A stretch of 64,000 nt of DNA from Sphaerochaetaceae bacterium (GCA_028532915.1 JAQQAI010000070.1:1-64000), one strand, 5' to 3'; counted from the first letter of the stretch, positions 16,190 through 26,057 are shown. The notes: generated by a model not told the origin, from the sequence alone. A program made the numbers and translations.

Positions 16190-18644
16190 AACTTTCCTCC
16201 ATCATAACTAATGTGACCGGTAATATGATCAGTGCCGCACAACCGGCAAAGATCATAGAAATACAGAAGAGTATCCCCATCTGTCTTATGGGAATGAATC
16301 TTGAAAAGATGAGAGCGGCGAAACCTATGGTCACAGAAAGTACATTTATGATGATCGCCTTTCCCGTAGTCTTCATAATCACTGCAATCGGTGTCTCTGA
16401 GGTGGACAATCCTTTCAGACGCTGATATGCGAATATATAGTGGATTGAATAGTCGACTCCTATCCCGATCGCCAGAGCAGCGAGCAAAGATGTTACAATA
16501 TCGAGGCGGATAGAGAGAACAGCCATCGATGAGAATATTCCCGCCAGTGCGAAGACCACGGGAATGAGGCCGGCAAGCGCATAGCGAAGTGACCTGAACA
16601 GAAACAGCAGTATAAGAAAGACGACAACAAGAGAAATTACAAGAGAGTAGATCTGGCTTTTCGTTACCAGATTTGTAAGTTCAAGACTGATTGCCTCCCC
16701 TCCGCCTACGGCAACATCTATGTTGGGATTTCTTCCATCATCCCAGTAGGAGGTGATAAAATCTTTCAGTTTCCCGAGTGAGTCTGAAGAACTGTCATTG
16801 ACGATGATGGTTATATTCGCAGCATCTGGTTCGATTGTATCGTTTATGAAATAGGAAAGGTTGCCTGAATAGAGGATGAGATATTGACTTATAAGATCTG
16901 ATAGGTCCTGCCGAGTCTCCAGAAAGTATTTCTTCGGGTCTGAAGGGATCTCATCGAATGAGTAGTCAATCTGTGACCTGTCATACTCTTTTTTCTCAGC
17001 GGTGTTCGCTGAAGGGAGCTTTTCTGTTTCGAACGAAAACGAATCGCTGAAAAAATCGATTTCCGATGCTGTCTGCTGTTCTTCTTCGCTGCGGTTCTGA
17101 TTCATGAGCAGATTCATTCTCTTTATGTAGGGAATGATCGACTGGACAGATCCTACAGTATCAAATCCCGTCAGCTTTTGAGAGAAGGTCTGCAGTGATA
17201 ACAGAAAGGATGGAGTGAGAATAGATGAGTCGTCCTCTGTCGAGAACATCACATTGATGATGCCGCTTCCTCCCATCTTATCACTGTAGATTTCGGTATC
17301 TTTCACGACTCTGTTATCTTCGGTGAAAAAGTCGATCATATTTGTCCCTTTTTTGATATGGGGAACAAGAGCTATCGTCACAGCACAGATCACAACAGAG
17401 AGAATCACAACTGTTTTTGTGTGATGCATTGCCCTCTGAACGACCAGAGTGCTTTTAAACGTTCTTTCATCGTTTCGTTTCTTATGACTTCTCCATCTTT
17501 CTCTTTTATCCTCTCTTATTCCGTTGATGCTTGTCAGGCGGATAAGCGATGGTAAAAGGAAAAGAGATCCGAGCTGGGAGATAAGAATGCCGAAAGCACT
17601 GAGAAGCCCGAACATCCTGAAAGGTCGAAGAGGTGAGGCCAGTTGTGCGAGAAAACCTGCCGCAGTAGTCATTCCCGCCAGTATTATCGGCTTTCTGTTC
17701 TTTCTGATGACCGAAGCGAGTGTAGAGTCGACCGATTCATAGGTTACCGGCGCGGGAAGCTGTTCGATCTCTTCATAGAAATGACTCATCACATGGATTG
17801 CATAGGCGCTCGAAACGATCAGAAGTAGGACGGGAACAAGCATCGTTGCCATGGTGAACGTGATTGAAAAGTGAACCATGATTCCTATGACGACAGATGA
17901 GCTGACAAGCAGCGGGACAAAAGAAAGAAGAATGCCGGCAGGTCTTTTTAGCGAAAAGGTAAGTACGAAGAAGATGAGAATGGCTGCGATGGGCGCGAGG
18001 AACGTCAGATCATTCACCAGAGATGTGTTGATCTCGCGTTTGATCACAGGCAATCCTACCAGTGAGAGAATGCTGCTTTCATCGGTGTATCGGGTGACGA
18101 TCGTGTCCAGTTTTCCTATGAGCTGTTGCTGCTGCTGTTCAGTAAGTCCCGTTTTCATGGAGATGACGATCGACGAGAAGGTGAGATCCTTTGAGATCAG
18201 AGAGTTATGGTACACCTCTTTCCAGCTTTCAATCTGATCGGCCATGTGCCGGATCTGATCTTCTTGAGTTCCTGTAAACAGGGGCTGTGCCTCCAATCCG
18301 AGAGAATCGACACCGAGGTGGGTGAGGCTGGTGATGCTTCGTACACTTTCTACTTCAGGCAGTTGTCTGATCATGTTTGTGAGGTCGTCGATAAGAGTCA
18401 GAGTCTGCTTATGAAGAATGCCGTCTTGTTCATTATGAACGGAAAGCAGCAGTGAATCGAGGGAACCGAATTCAAGTTCTATCTTATCATTTACTGCAAC
18501 AACCTGTGAATCCTGCGGAATGAAGACATCGGTAGAGCTGTCGATCTTCAGCTCATCAATCAATGAGAGAGAGTATATCGACATCATCAGAAAAATGAGG
18601 GTGATGATGATATCTATGCAGATTTTTTTCCGTTTTGTTTTCAT
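16173..18644 (-). CDS. RND/MMPL-family exporter with sterol-sensing-like domains
   Basis: An 823-residue inner-membrane protein with the MMPL/HpnN architecture: a first helix near residue 15, a periplasmic loop to about 205, a five-to-six helix bundle (about 210-375, 'APIAAILIFFVLTFSL', 'LLIVSSAYAIHVMSHFYEE'), a helix near 415, a second loop to about 655 and a second bundle to about 815 ('GIGVDYSIHYIFAYQRL', 'GFAALIFSRFIPIRQMGILF'). The G-x-D-Y motif in bundle two fits proton-driven lipid transport. Relatives move hopanoids, glycolipids or other lipophiles. It is first in an operon with LolA-like, barrel, DUF2147-like and LuxR genes. The start is ATG 18644; the GTG at 18647 is also possible. 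Confidence 0.9.
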   Translation of the reverse strand: MKTKRKKICIDIIITLIFLMMSIYSLSLIDELKIDSSTDVFIPQDSQVVAVNDKIELEFGSLDSLLLSVHNEQDGILHKQTLTLIDDLTNMIRQLPEVESVRSITSLTHLGVDSLGLEAQPLFTGTQEDQIRHMADQIESWKEVYHNSLISKDLTFSSIVISMKTGLTEQQQQQLIGKLDTIVTRYTDESSILSLVGLPVIKREINTSLVNDLTFLAPIAAILIFFVLTFSLKRPAGILLSFVPLLVSSSVVIGIMVHFSITFTMATMLVPVLLLIVSSAYAIHVMSHFYEEIEQLPAPVTYESVDSTLASVIRKNRKPIILAGMTTAAGFLAQLASPLRPFRMFGLLSAFGILISQLGSLFLLPSLIRLTSINGIREDKRERWRSHKKRNDERTFKSTLVVQRAMHHTKTVVILSVVICAVTIALVPHIKKGTNMIDFFTEDNRVVKDTEIYSDKMGGSGIINVMFSTEDDSSILTPSFLLSLQTFSQKLTGFDTVGSVQSIIPYIKRMNLLMNQNRSEEEQQTASEIDFFSDSFSFETEKLPSANTAEKKEYDRSQIDYSFDEIPSDPKKYFLETRQDLSDLISQYLILYSGNLSYFINDTIEPDAANITIIVNDSSSDSLGKLKDFITSYWDDGRNPNIDVAVGGGEAISLELTNLVTKSQIYSLVISLVVVFLILLFLFRSLRYALAGLIPVVFALAGIFSSMAVLSIRLDIVTSLLAALAIGIGVDYSIHYIFAYQRLKGLSTSETPIAVIMKTTGKAIIINVLSVTIGFAALIFSRFIPIRQMGILFCISMIFAGCAALIILPVTLVMMEESYDQKT

Positions 18645-18777
18645 CACCTCAACTATACTGAGAGAACATGCGCCGACCTATCGGGAAACAGGATGATATT
18701 GCTCATCATTTCGGGTGATTGACTCCTCTGTGAACCTTCTCTTTTATATGTTACTATTTGCACTAAGGAGAAAAATT

Positions 18778-19242
18778 ATGAACAATGCAGAATTACTATC
18801 AGAGCTTTCAAATCAGGAACGGGACATTCAGTTCACTCAATTTAATTCTCATCTGGCATTTCAGATCGGATCGTATGTGGTGAAGAAAGGTATGAGAGAG
18901 TCTCTTCCTATCGCTGTTGATATCACTGTCGGATCGAGGTGTCTGTTCCACTTTTCCTTCGATGGTGCATCGATGGATAATGAACGCTGGATCGAAAGAA
19001 AGCGCAACAGCGTTCTCAGATTCAATCACAGTTCGTATTACATGGGGCGGCTTCTCGAAAAAGAAGGTAAAAGCATGAATGAACGATTCATGATCAAAGA
19101 AGAGGAGTATGCTTTTCACGGAGGCTGTTTTCCGATCATCATCAAAAACACCGGGGTTATCGGGACGATGACGATCTCAGGTCTCACACAACAGGAAGAT
19201 CACGCGCTGGTCGTAGAGGCCTTGAAAGAATATCTGATGTAA
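18778..19242 (+). CDS. UPF0303/GlcG-HbpS-like heme-binding domain protein
   Basis: A 154-residue cytoplasmic protein of the UPF0303 group, related to the HbpS/GlcG fold. Recognisable blocks are 'GSYVVKKGMRESLPIAVDIT' near residue 25, 'ERKRNSVLRFNHSSYYMG' near 70 and 'AFHGGCFPIIIKNTGVIGTM' near 110; these proteins bind small ligands such as heme, or act as chaperones, but the role is not settled. The start at 18778 follows AAGGAGAAAAATT; the upstream in-frame start at 18715 lacks a ribosome-binding site. It lies 24 nt before the alcohol dehydrogenase gene, so the two are likely co-transcribed. Confidence 0.8.
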   Translation: MNNAELLSELSNQERDIQFTQFNSHLAFQIGSYVVKKGMRESLPIAVDITVGSRCLFHFSFDGASMDNERWIERKRNSVLRFNHSSYYMGRLLEKEGKSMNERFMIKEEEYAFHGGCFPIIIKNTGVIGTMTISGLTQQEDHALVVEALKEYLM

Positions 19243-19266
19243 CCAATATTTTGAAGGAGGTCAACT

Positions 19267-20442
19267 ATGTTGAATTTCACATTTTACAATCCGACTCGGA
19301 TCATCTTCGGAAAAGGAACCATAGATCAGGTGGGAAGCCAGTGTAAACGGTTCTCCACCAGGGTTCTCCTTCATTACGGTGGAGGGTCCATTAAAAAGAA
19401 CGGGGTGTACGATGAAGTTGTCTCCTCTCTGAATAAAGAGGGTATCGAGTTTGTAGAACTTTCCGGTGTTGTTCCCAATCCCCGGTTGTCTAAAGTCCTG
19501 GAGGGGATAGAGATTGTCCGAAGAGAGAATATCTCTTTCATTCTTGCAGTAGGCGGAGGATCGGTGATCGACTCTGCGAAGGCTATCGCGTTCGGTTCTC
19601 TTGCAGACGGTGAGCATTTGTGGGAAGACTATTTCATGAACCCGGAAAATTCAATAAAGAAAGCACTTCCTGTAGGCGTTGTTCTCACCATTCCCGCCTC
19701 AGGCTCAGAAAGTTCGACTAGTCTGGTGATAACAGATGAGAGAAGCAATCTGAAACGGGCGATTAAAAGTGAACAGGTGATTCCGCAGTTCGCTATTATG
19801 GATCCTGAGACGAACTACTCGCTTCCTGATTATCAGACAGCCTGCGGTGCTGCTGATATTCTCGCTCATCTGATGGAGCGGTACTTTACCAATGAATTGC
19901 ATAACGATCTTTCCGATGAACTTCTGGAAGGTGCGATGAGAAATGTTCTCGCACATGCACCTCTTGCTTTGAAACACCCTGCCGATTACAAGTACAGAAG
20001 TGAACTGATGTGGACAGGGACTCTTGCCCATAATGATCTGTTTGATCGGGGGAGGGTAGCCGACTGGGCATCTCATGCGATTGAACATGAACTCTCAGGA
20101 GCTTACGATATTGCTCACGGAGCAGGATTGTCGATCATATTCCCTGCATGGATGAGATATGTATACAAGCGGAACATAGACAGATTCGTTCAGTTTGCTA
20201 TCAGGGTATGCAGTGTTAATCTGTCTCTTGATGATAAAGATGCCGTCGTTGAATCGGCAATCGACCGGCTTGAACTTTTTTATAGATCACTGGGATTACC
20301 GGTGAGGCTGACTGATGCCGGGATTGGTACTGAAAAGATCGATCTTATGAGTAAGAATGCCATGATAAACAAAGAGACGATCGGTAATTTCGTTAAACTT
20401 ACGGAGGATGATGTCAGAAAGATACTTCGTCTTGCACTCTGA
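19267..20442 (+). CDS. Iron-containing alcohol dehydrogenase (butanol dehydrogenase type)
   Basis: A 391-residue group III metal-dependent alcohol dehydrogenase of the BdhA/YqhD branch, which reduces aldehydes to alcohols with NAD(P)H in fermentation or detoxification. The nucleotide-binding loop 'AVGGGSVIDSAKAIA' lies near residue 98. 'PASGSESSTSLVI' near 146 and the metal ligands in 'CGAADILAHLMERYF' (Asp, His near 198) and 'HAIEHELSGAYDIAHGAGL' (two His near 265-280) are present. The ribosome-binding site is GAAGGAGGTC. It overlaps no gene; its stop codon is directly adjacent to the stop of the convergent HD-GYP gene. Cofactor choice cannot be fixed by eye. Confidence 0.93.
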   Translation: MLNFTFYNPTRIIFGKGTIDQVGSQCKRFSTRVLLHYGGGSIKKNGVYDEVVSSLNKEGIEFVELSGVVPNPRLSKVLEGIEIVRRENISFILAVGGGSVIDSAKAIAFGSLADGEHLWEDYFMNPENSIKKALPVGVVLTIPASGSESSTSLVITDERSNLKRAIKSEQVIPQFAIMDPETNYSLPDYQTACGAADILAHLMERYFTNELHNDLSDELLEGAMRNVLAHAPLALKHPADYKYRSELMWTGTLAHNDLFDRGRVADWASHAIEHELSGAYDIAHGAGLSIIFPAWMRYVYKRNIDRFVQFAIRVCSVNLSLDDKDAVVESAIDRLELFYRSLGLPVRLTDAGIGTEKIDLMSKNAMINKETIGNFVKLTEDDVRKILRLAL

Positions 20443-21498
20443 TCATTCGTATGTAGAGACAAGGACCTCTTTGAAGTTGTGCTGCAGATCAATGAAGCAT
20501 TGGAGAACCCGCGGGCAGAAATGTTCGGGTTTAGTCCTTCCGTCACCGTGAACGATGATATCGAAAGCCTTTTCATGTGAGAAGGCTTTCTTGTAGGGAC
20601 GTGCGGATGTAAGTGCGTCATAGACATCAACCAGGGCCACGATCCTGCCGCTTACCGGAATCTGATTTCCAACGAGGGCATTGGGGTAGCCCGATCCGTC
20701 GAACTTTTCGTGGTGGGTAAGGGCAATCTCAAGAGCCTTTCTCAGAAAGAAATTCTCCCCGAGCATCGACATCGTCTTCTCAATCGCATTGGCCCCCAAA
20801 ATAGTATGGGTCTTCATGATTATCATCTCATCATCTGTGAGTTTTCCCGGTTTCAGCAGTATCTTGTCGGGGATGGCAACCTTTCCGATATCATGGAGTG
20901 CTGAAGCCTGCGACAATAGCTGGGCCTCTTGCAGACTCAGTTCATCAGGATATCTTCGAGATAGTTCCTCGGCGAGTATGGAACAGTAGTTCTGAGTTTT
21001 GAAGATATGTGCTCCGGTGGTTTCATCCCTCGATTCTGCAAGATAGGCTACCGTCTGAACTACCGTATCACGGGTATGCACGAGCTCTTTCGTTCTCTGG
21101 GCCACAAGAAGTTCAAGATTCTTCCTGTGTGAATCGAGTTCAAGGTGAAGCTGAACTCTCCGTTTGACCAGTTCTGTGTTGAATGGTTTGGTTATATAAT
21201 CTACAGCTCCCAATGCGAAACCTCTGATCTGATCTTCAGCCTGGTCCATTCCGGTGGTGAATATAACGGGGATGCTGTCGAGTTTCGGATCTCTCGATAG
21301 AATCTCCATGAATTGATACCCATTCATTCCAGGGAGGATCGCATCGAGTATGATGAGATCAGGTTTATCCTTTTTGAGGATCTGAAGAGCTTTTTCGGCA
21401 TCGATTGCGATGAGCAGGTCATAATCAGTTCCAAGAGCGGAAACCAGAAGATCAATGTGAAAAGGAGAATCTTCTACTATCAGAATCTTGTAGGTCAT
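20443..21498 (-). CDS. Response regulator with HD-GYP c-di-GMP phosphodiesterase domain
   Basis: A 351-residue two-domain protein. The receiver domain (1-120) has the acidic pair in 'IVEDS', the phospho-acceptor Asp52 in 'LIILDAILPG' and the switch Lys in 'DYITKPF'. A helical linker leads to an HD-GYP domain (about 150-340) with 'ALHDIGKVAIPDKILLKPG' and the full 'HHEKFDGSGYP' motif, so it should hydrolyse c-di-GMP. It lies 10 nt after the hybrid kinase gene on the same strand and is very probably its output: phosphorelay via the kinase's HPt domain would set local c-di-GMP levels, perhaps controlling motility. This pairing is inferred from gene order. Confidence 0.93.
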   Translation of the reverse strand: MTYKILIVEDSPFHIDLLVSALGTDYDLLIAIDAEKALQILKKDKPDLIILDAILPGMNGYQFMEILSRDPKLDSIPVIFTTGMDQAEDQIRGFALGAVDYITKPFNTELVKRRVQLHLELDSHRKNLELLVAQRTKELVHTRDTVVQTVAYLAESRDETTGAHIFKTQNYCSILAEELSRRYPDELSLQEAQLLSQASALHDIGKVAIPDKILLKPGKLTDDEMIIMKTHTILGANAIEKTMSMLGENFFLRKALEIALTHHEKFDGSGYPNALVGNQIPVSGRIVALVDVYDALTSARPYKKAFSHEKAFDIIVHGDGRTKPEHFCPRVLQCFIDLQHNFKEVLVSTYE

Positions 21499-21508
21499 GA
21501 CTTAGCTC

Positions 21509-24500
21509 CTATGGTTCGAGATCGCCGATCATTTCGCCAACATAGATTTCGGCTTTCTGGTAATCATATAACCTGATAGTATTACGTATCACTGTCATTT
21601 TTTCTTTATACCCTTCTTCGAAGCGCAGCTGATTCAACTCTTCGACTGTCGAATTGATGCTGTTTCTGTTACCCGTTCTCAGATCCTGCTGCAGCTTCGA
21701 CAAAATCTCAAGCAGCTGATTTTGCCCGATAACCTCTTTTTCCAAGATAGCAGGTTCTTCCTCTTTGATACAATAGGGAGAATGTTCGATCGATTGGATG
21801 ACGATGGCGAATTCCTTCATGAAGGAATGCTGAATCTCCGCATAATACTCGTATTCCATATCAGGAATCATCTTCTCGAGGTCAGATGCAAGTCTCGAAA
21901 GTTTCATGGCTCCCAGATTGGCAGCGACACTCTTGATTGAATGAACAAAACGGACCCTTTCCGTCTCCTTTTCTGCTGTATCATTATAGATTCGAGCATA
22001 ATCATGATATTCATCATAGAACTGATTCAGAAGTTTTATATAAAGTTCTTTATCATTTTGAAGATTCTTCAGTGCCCTGTTTGTATCGATTCCCGTCAGA
22101 GGATTCATCATAGAGGACTCATCATTGAATTCGATCCGGTTCTGTCTGGGACTGAGATACATTTCAGAAGGTAAAAACTGCAGAAGCGATCCATACAGCT
22201 GTTCAGCCTTGACCGGTTTTTCGAGATAGTCGTCCATTTTTGCTATGAGGCACTTTTCTCTCTCTCCGGGAGCAACATTCCCAGTCATTGCGATGATCGG
22301 TACTTTTGATTTTTTTTCATCACCTAAGGCCCGAATACGGGCGCAGGTCTCATACCCGTCGATCTTCGGCATCTGGATATCGAGAAGTACGATGTCATAA
22401 TTATTCTGTTTCACCATCTCTACAGCCGTAAGCCCGTTATCGGTATGGTCTCCATGAATACCGACCTTATCGAAATGATACATGATAATCTCTCTGTTGA
22501 TCGCGATATCATCGACGATCAGGATATCAAGTCCGGAGAGGACTTTGAAATCATTATACACCAATGCCTTTTCAATAGACATTCTGTCCATCTTTGTCTT
22601 CAATTGTTCATAGAGGAAATTTTCATCTACGGGATAGAGAAGGTATCCGTCGAACGGACAGTTTGCGCTTTCGGCAGTGAGATCGGGTGAAACATGTGAG
22701 GTGAGAAAGAGAAGATGATGAAAGAACCTGCCGCTGGTTTTACATGAGATAAGGTAGGTATTGATCTGGTCATCTATAAATGAAGAGTCTATGAAACAGA
22801 CAGAATAAGGGTTTTCTGCATCGATGAGCTGTGAGATCCTTTCTTTCAATTTGTTACGAGTCTGGACCGTATCGATCTGAAAACCCCAGGCGTTGAGTAG
22901 TGAAGTGAGTTCTTGCATTTTTTCAAGGTCGGCTTGTGCTATCAGGACCTTCTTATCTTTCCATGACGGATCACCCGACAGGTAAGATTTCTCCTGAGCA
23001 ATTACCTGAAGGGGTAAAGTACAGGTGAACGTGCTTCCTTTCATGTGTTCACTTTCCACGTTGATCGTTCCGCCCATCGCACCGACGAGCCATTGGACAA
23101 TCGGCAGGCCTAAACCTGAACTTTCCAGAGTCTGGCGGGAACTGTCATCTATCTGGAAGTACGGTTCAAAGATCTTTTCGAGATCTGCTTCTTTGATCCC
23201 GATGCCGGTATCTTCCACCATAATTGAAGCTGTGATCTGATTGCTATCGGAATTGACAAGTTTTGTCGAAATTCGGATCGATCCGGTTTCGGTATATTTA
23301 ATGGCATTGCTTACCAGATTGGAGACAATCTGGCTGATCCTTACCGCATCGCCGTACAGTGATTTGTTCAGATTCTCATCTTCGACAAATTCCATGGTGA
23401 GCTCTTTGTCATCGGCGAATACTCTCAGGGAGTCTATGACCTGCAGGATGATCTCAGAAAGAGAGAATTTGGATAGATGCAGGTCCACCACATGATCGTT
23501 CATCCGTGAAAAATCAAGAACATCCCGGATGAGATTCAAAAGGAATTCACTGTTGGACCTGATAATTTTCGAATAGCGCTTTTGAGTAGCATCAAGGTCT
23601 GTATCCATAAGCATCTGATTAATTCCGATAATCGAATTTATCGAGTTCCTGATTTCATGGCTCATCTTTGCGAAAAAAGAATTAAGTTCACGATTTATCT
23701 GTTCTCGTTCCGATGCGAGAGATTCAGCCTTGTCCCGCATCTCATTGAGGAGCAGCGTGTTCTCTTTTCTGGCAAGGGTCTCACCGATGGTGTTCGCATA
23801 GAATCTGAGCAGGCGCCGTTCGTCGTTTGTCCAGCTCATGTTGCTTGTGACAGCATCGAAACCGATGAAACCGAACACTTTCTTATGTCCGATGATGGGG
23901 GTGACAAGAACAGATTTTATCTGCTGCGCCTGCAGCAGCTTCTGCTCTGCCTTCCAATTGGATTCGAGGCTGTCGATGTCGTGGATGTATAATTCTTTTC
24001 CTTTGTTTATGGTGGATACCCAGTTGGGGAACATCCTCTGGGGAAGCTGCTGCAGATTCTCTATCTGAGAGGTGATGCCTGAAGCCACCCATTCATGGGT
24101 GTTGTCCATCGTCTTTTCCTGGCGGAACATGAATACATATGCTCTGTCTGCTCCGGAGAAAGTCCCGAGCGTGATCAGCGCATTGTTTATCGTAGAGTTG
24201 AATGTGATCTCGTCGCTTATGAGCATCTTAGTGGTCATATCGAAAAGGATATCCTCGAATATTTTCTTTCTTTCAAGCAGCCGTTGGGTTGATATGATGC
24301 CGGATATTTCGGTAATTGCAGCAATATACAGTTTTTCACTGCGGATATGTTCGAGTACGGAGTTTGTGACATTCACGCGGAAATGCTTTTTCTGCTTTGT
24401 CACGATCGTCGTTTCATAGGTTTGGCTTGCGGTGGCAGTTTTAAGGAACTCGTGTACCTGTTTTCCTACAATCTCGTCCATCTTGAATCCTGTCATTCGT

Positions 24501-25294
24501 TCGAACAGAGAGTTTGCAGAAATGATGATTCCTTTCTCATCGTATACAAGGATTCCCTGATAGAAATCTTTCAGAGGTCTGCTGGAAAAATCTATTTCAC
24601 TGGTGATATCCTTAATATTCAGAATATAATGGAACAATTGACCGGAAGAAATTTTCTGTCCGTTGATTTTAAGCCGTCTGGGGTTCTGGATATCAGGGGA
24701 ATAATAGATCATCGAGGAGCTCTCTCCGTCATCTTTGATCCCGAGCAGCAGGTTGTTTACCGGCCGTGCGAAATTGGGGCCGAAGACCTCCTTGAGAGTA
24801 TGTCCCATCAGTTCTTTCCGGGATTTAGACAAAATATCTTCATCTGTCGAAAATTCGATGTTTCTGATGATCAGGTATTCATCAAGCAGCAGCAGAATAT
24901 CGTACTGGTACTTAGTTATCTGTTCCCTGAGATTATATGAATAGTGTTCGATTGATGTATCTTTGATAATTATCAGAAGTTCATCGGGAATCTCTGTTGA
25001 AAGGTAGGTTACCGATAATTGTCTGCCGGTAGTGGAGCGAAGACCGTCTTCGACAAAAGGAACCGACCTCAGCGATGCGGCATGAAAGAGTTTCTTCCAT
25101 GGAAGGTGTCTTTTGCACGATGATATCACTTTCTCTACCGGTTTGTTGGTGACAGAAGAGAGATTCAGACCCATCAGGCCGAGAGCCTCATCATTTGCGA
25201 ATTTGATTGCTTTGATTTTACCGATAGAGTCTATAGTACATCTGATGAAGGCGACCGAAGGTGAATTGCCTTCATGTGCCAGGTGTCGAAACAT
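21509..25294 (-). CDS. Multidomain hybrid sensor histidine kinase (PAS-GAF-HisKA-HATPase-REC-REC-HPt)
   Basis: A 1261-residue phosphorelay kinase. Domains in order: PAS-like folds at about 10-110, 130-235 and 245-335 ('GIIISANSLFERMTGF'), a GAF domain at about 350-505, HisKA with His546 ('MSHEIRNSINSIIG'), HATPase with N box 'NLVSNAIKYTETG' and G boxes 'VEDTGIGIKEAD' and 'SSGLGLPIVQWL', a degenerate receiver (about 780-905), a complete receiver (about 920-1045, Asp972 in 'VLLDIQMPKIDGYE') and an HPt domain with His1118 ('FVHSIKSVAANLG'). No membrane segment is visible, so it is cytoplasmic. The start is ATG 25294, preceded by GAGGGAGAGGGAA; the upstream ATG at 25330 has no ribosome-binding site. 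The HD-GYP regulator gene follows 10 nt later. Confidence 0.93.
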   Translation of the reverse strand: MFRHLAHEGNSPSVAFIRCTIDSIGKIKAIKFANDEALGLMGLNLSSVTNKPVEKVISSCKRHLPWKKLFHAASLRSVPFVEDGLRSTTGRQLSVTYLSTEIPDELLIIIKDTSIEHYSYNLREQITKYQYDILLLLDEYLIIRNIEFSTDEDILSKSRKELMGHTLKEVFGPNFARPVNNLLLGIKDDGESSSMIYYSPDIQNPRRLKINGQKISSGQLFHYILNIKDITSEIDFSSRPLKDFYQGILVYDEKGIIISANSLFERMTGFKMDEIVGKQVHEFLKTATASQTYETTIVTKQKKHFRVNVTNSVLEHIRSEKLYIAAITEISGIISTQRLLERKKIFEDILFDMTTKMLISDEITFNSTINNALITLGTFSGADRAYVFMFRQEKTMDNTHEWVASGITSQIENLQQLPQRMFPNWVSTINKGKELYIHDIDSLESNWKAEQKLLQAQQIKSVLVTPIIGHKKVFGFIGFDAVTSNMSWTNDERRLLRFYANTIGETLARKENTLLLNEMRDKAESLASEREQINRELNSFFAKMSHEIRNSINSIIGINQMLMDTDLDATQKRYSKIIRSNSEFLLNLIRDVLDFSRMNDHVVDLHLSKFSLSEIILQVIDSLRVFADDKELTMEFVEDENLNKSLYGDAVRISQIVSNLVSNAIKYTETGSIRISTKLVNSDSNQITASIMVEDTGIGIKEADLEKIFEPYFQIDDSSRQTLESSGLGLPIVQWLVGAMGGTINVESEHMKGSTFTCTLPLQVIAQEKSYLSGDPSWKDKKVLIAQADLEKMQELTSLLNAWGFQIDTVQTRNKLKERISQLIDAENPYSVCFIDSSFIDDQINTYLISCKTSGRFFHHLLFLTSHVSPDLTAESANCPFDGYLLYPVDENFLYEQLKTKMDRMSIEKALVYNDFKVLSGLDILIVDDIAINREIIMYHFDKVGIHGDHTDNGLTAVEMVKQNNYDIVLLDIQMPKIDGYETCARIRALGDEKKSKVPIIAMTGNVAPGEREKCLIAKMDDYLEKPVKAEQLYGSLLQFLPSEMYLSPRQNRIEFNDESSMMNPLTGIDTNRALKNLQNDKELYIKLLNQFYDEYHDYARIYNDTAEKETERVRFVHSIKSVAANLGAMKLSRLASDLEKMIPDMEYEYYAEIQHSFMKEFAIVIQSIEHSPYCIKEEEPAILEKEVIGQNQLLEILSKLQQDLRTGNRNSINSTVEELNQLRFEEGYKEKMTVIRNTIRLYDYQKAEIYVGEMIGDLEP

Positions 25295-25441
25295 TTTATT
25301 CCCTCTCCCTCTGCCAGTTCCTCCCGACATAGTTTATAGTAATTTATATTTAAAGTGAGTTCAATAAAAATGTGATGCAGATTGATTCGATTTTATGGTA
25401 GACTGGGCCGGTGATGCTGTTGTTCTAAAAATTATTAGTAT

Positions 25442-25759
25442 CTAAATACCTAATATCTCAGATATTTTATCAATATTTTCCTCATTTGTTTTCTGCAGTT
25501 CGCAGTAGATAAGAAACAGTCTTTTCTGTTTCAAAGGAAAACTGTCGATATCCTGAAGCAGTATTTCAACAGGTACACCGATTTTCTGTGCAATCAGGGA
25601 GACTTCCATTGCTTTGGGAATTCTGTTGAGGGACCGTTGCACCTTTATCAGTTCGTAGTTCAAGCCCGCCCGGGATGCAAATTCTTTCAAGGTCTTATTC
25701 GGATCTCTATACTTGTCAAAGCGTTTCCAGAATAAATATCCTTCTTCTAAATAATCCAT
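25442..25759 (-). CDS. Small helix-turn-helix protein, paralogue 1
   Basis: A 105-residue protein with an XRE/helix-turn-helix-like N-terminal region: 'TLKEFASRAGLNYELIKVQR' near residue 23 is the two-helix DNA-binding pattern and 'SLNRIPKA' follows. A C-terminal helical part (about 55-105) could dimerise. It aligns end to end with the first two thirds of the gene at 26058-26429, both sharing the 'GLNYE.IKVQRSL.R.P.A' core, so the two are paralogues 300 bp apart on the same strand. A GGGGAG site lies 11 nt before the ATG. Role and targets are unknown; a transcriptional regulator is the simplest reading. Confidence 0.72.
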   Translation of the reverse strand: MDYLEEGYLFWKRFDKYRDPNKTLKEFASRAGLNYELIKVQRSLNRIPKAMEVSLIAQKIGVPVEILLQDIDSFPLKQKRLFLIYCELQKTNEENIDKISEILGI

Positions 25760-25948
25760 AAAACAATAGCTCCCCTGTCTTGCACGAAATTAGTCGAAAA
25801 AATGCAGAAAGTAATCTGGATTCAGATACTGTGCTTTTTCCTATATAATAATGTTTGTGACATAATAAGCATGTATTATAACGAAAAATATCAAAATTGT
25901 CTCTTATGTTGAACTATTTTTCTTGTATTTTCCTACAACAAAATGTAA

Positions 25949-25972
25949 ATAATCTGTTAAATGACAGATTAT
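25949..25972. repeat. Inverted repeat in the gap between the two HTH paralogues
   Basis: ATAATCTGT (25949-25957) and ACAGATTAT (25964-25972) are perfect 9-bp inverted repeats with a 6-nt centre. The 298-bp gap 25760-26057 holds no gene and is AT-rich. The repeat could be an operator for one of the flanking HTH proteins, or a weak terminator for the 26058 gene; no solid U-tract follows on the minus strand. Confidence 0.4.
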
Positions 25973-26057
25973 CTGTACATATCTGGCACTCATTGTCCGA
26001 ATTCCAGATATTTTGTGCATCGGATGCATGATATGAAAGTGAACTGATGTGTGTGGT

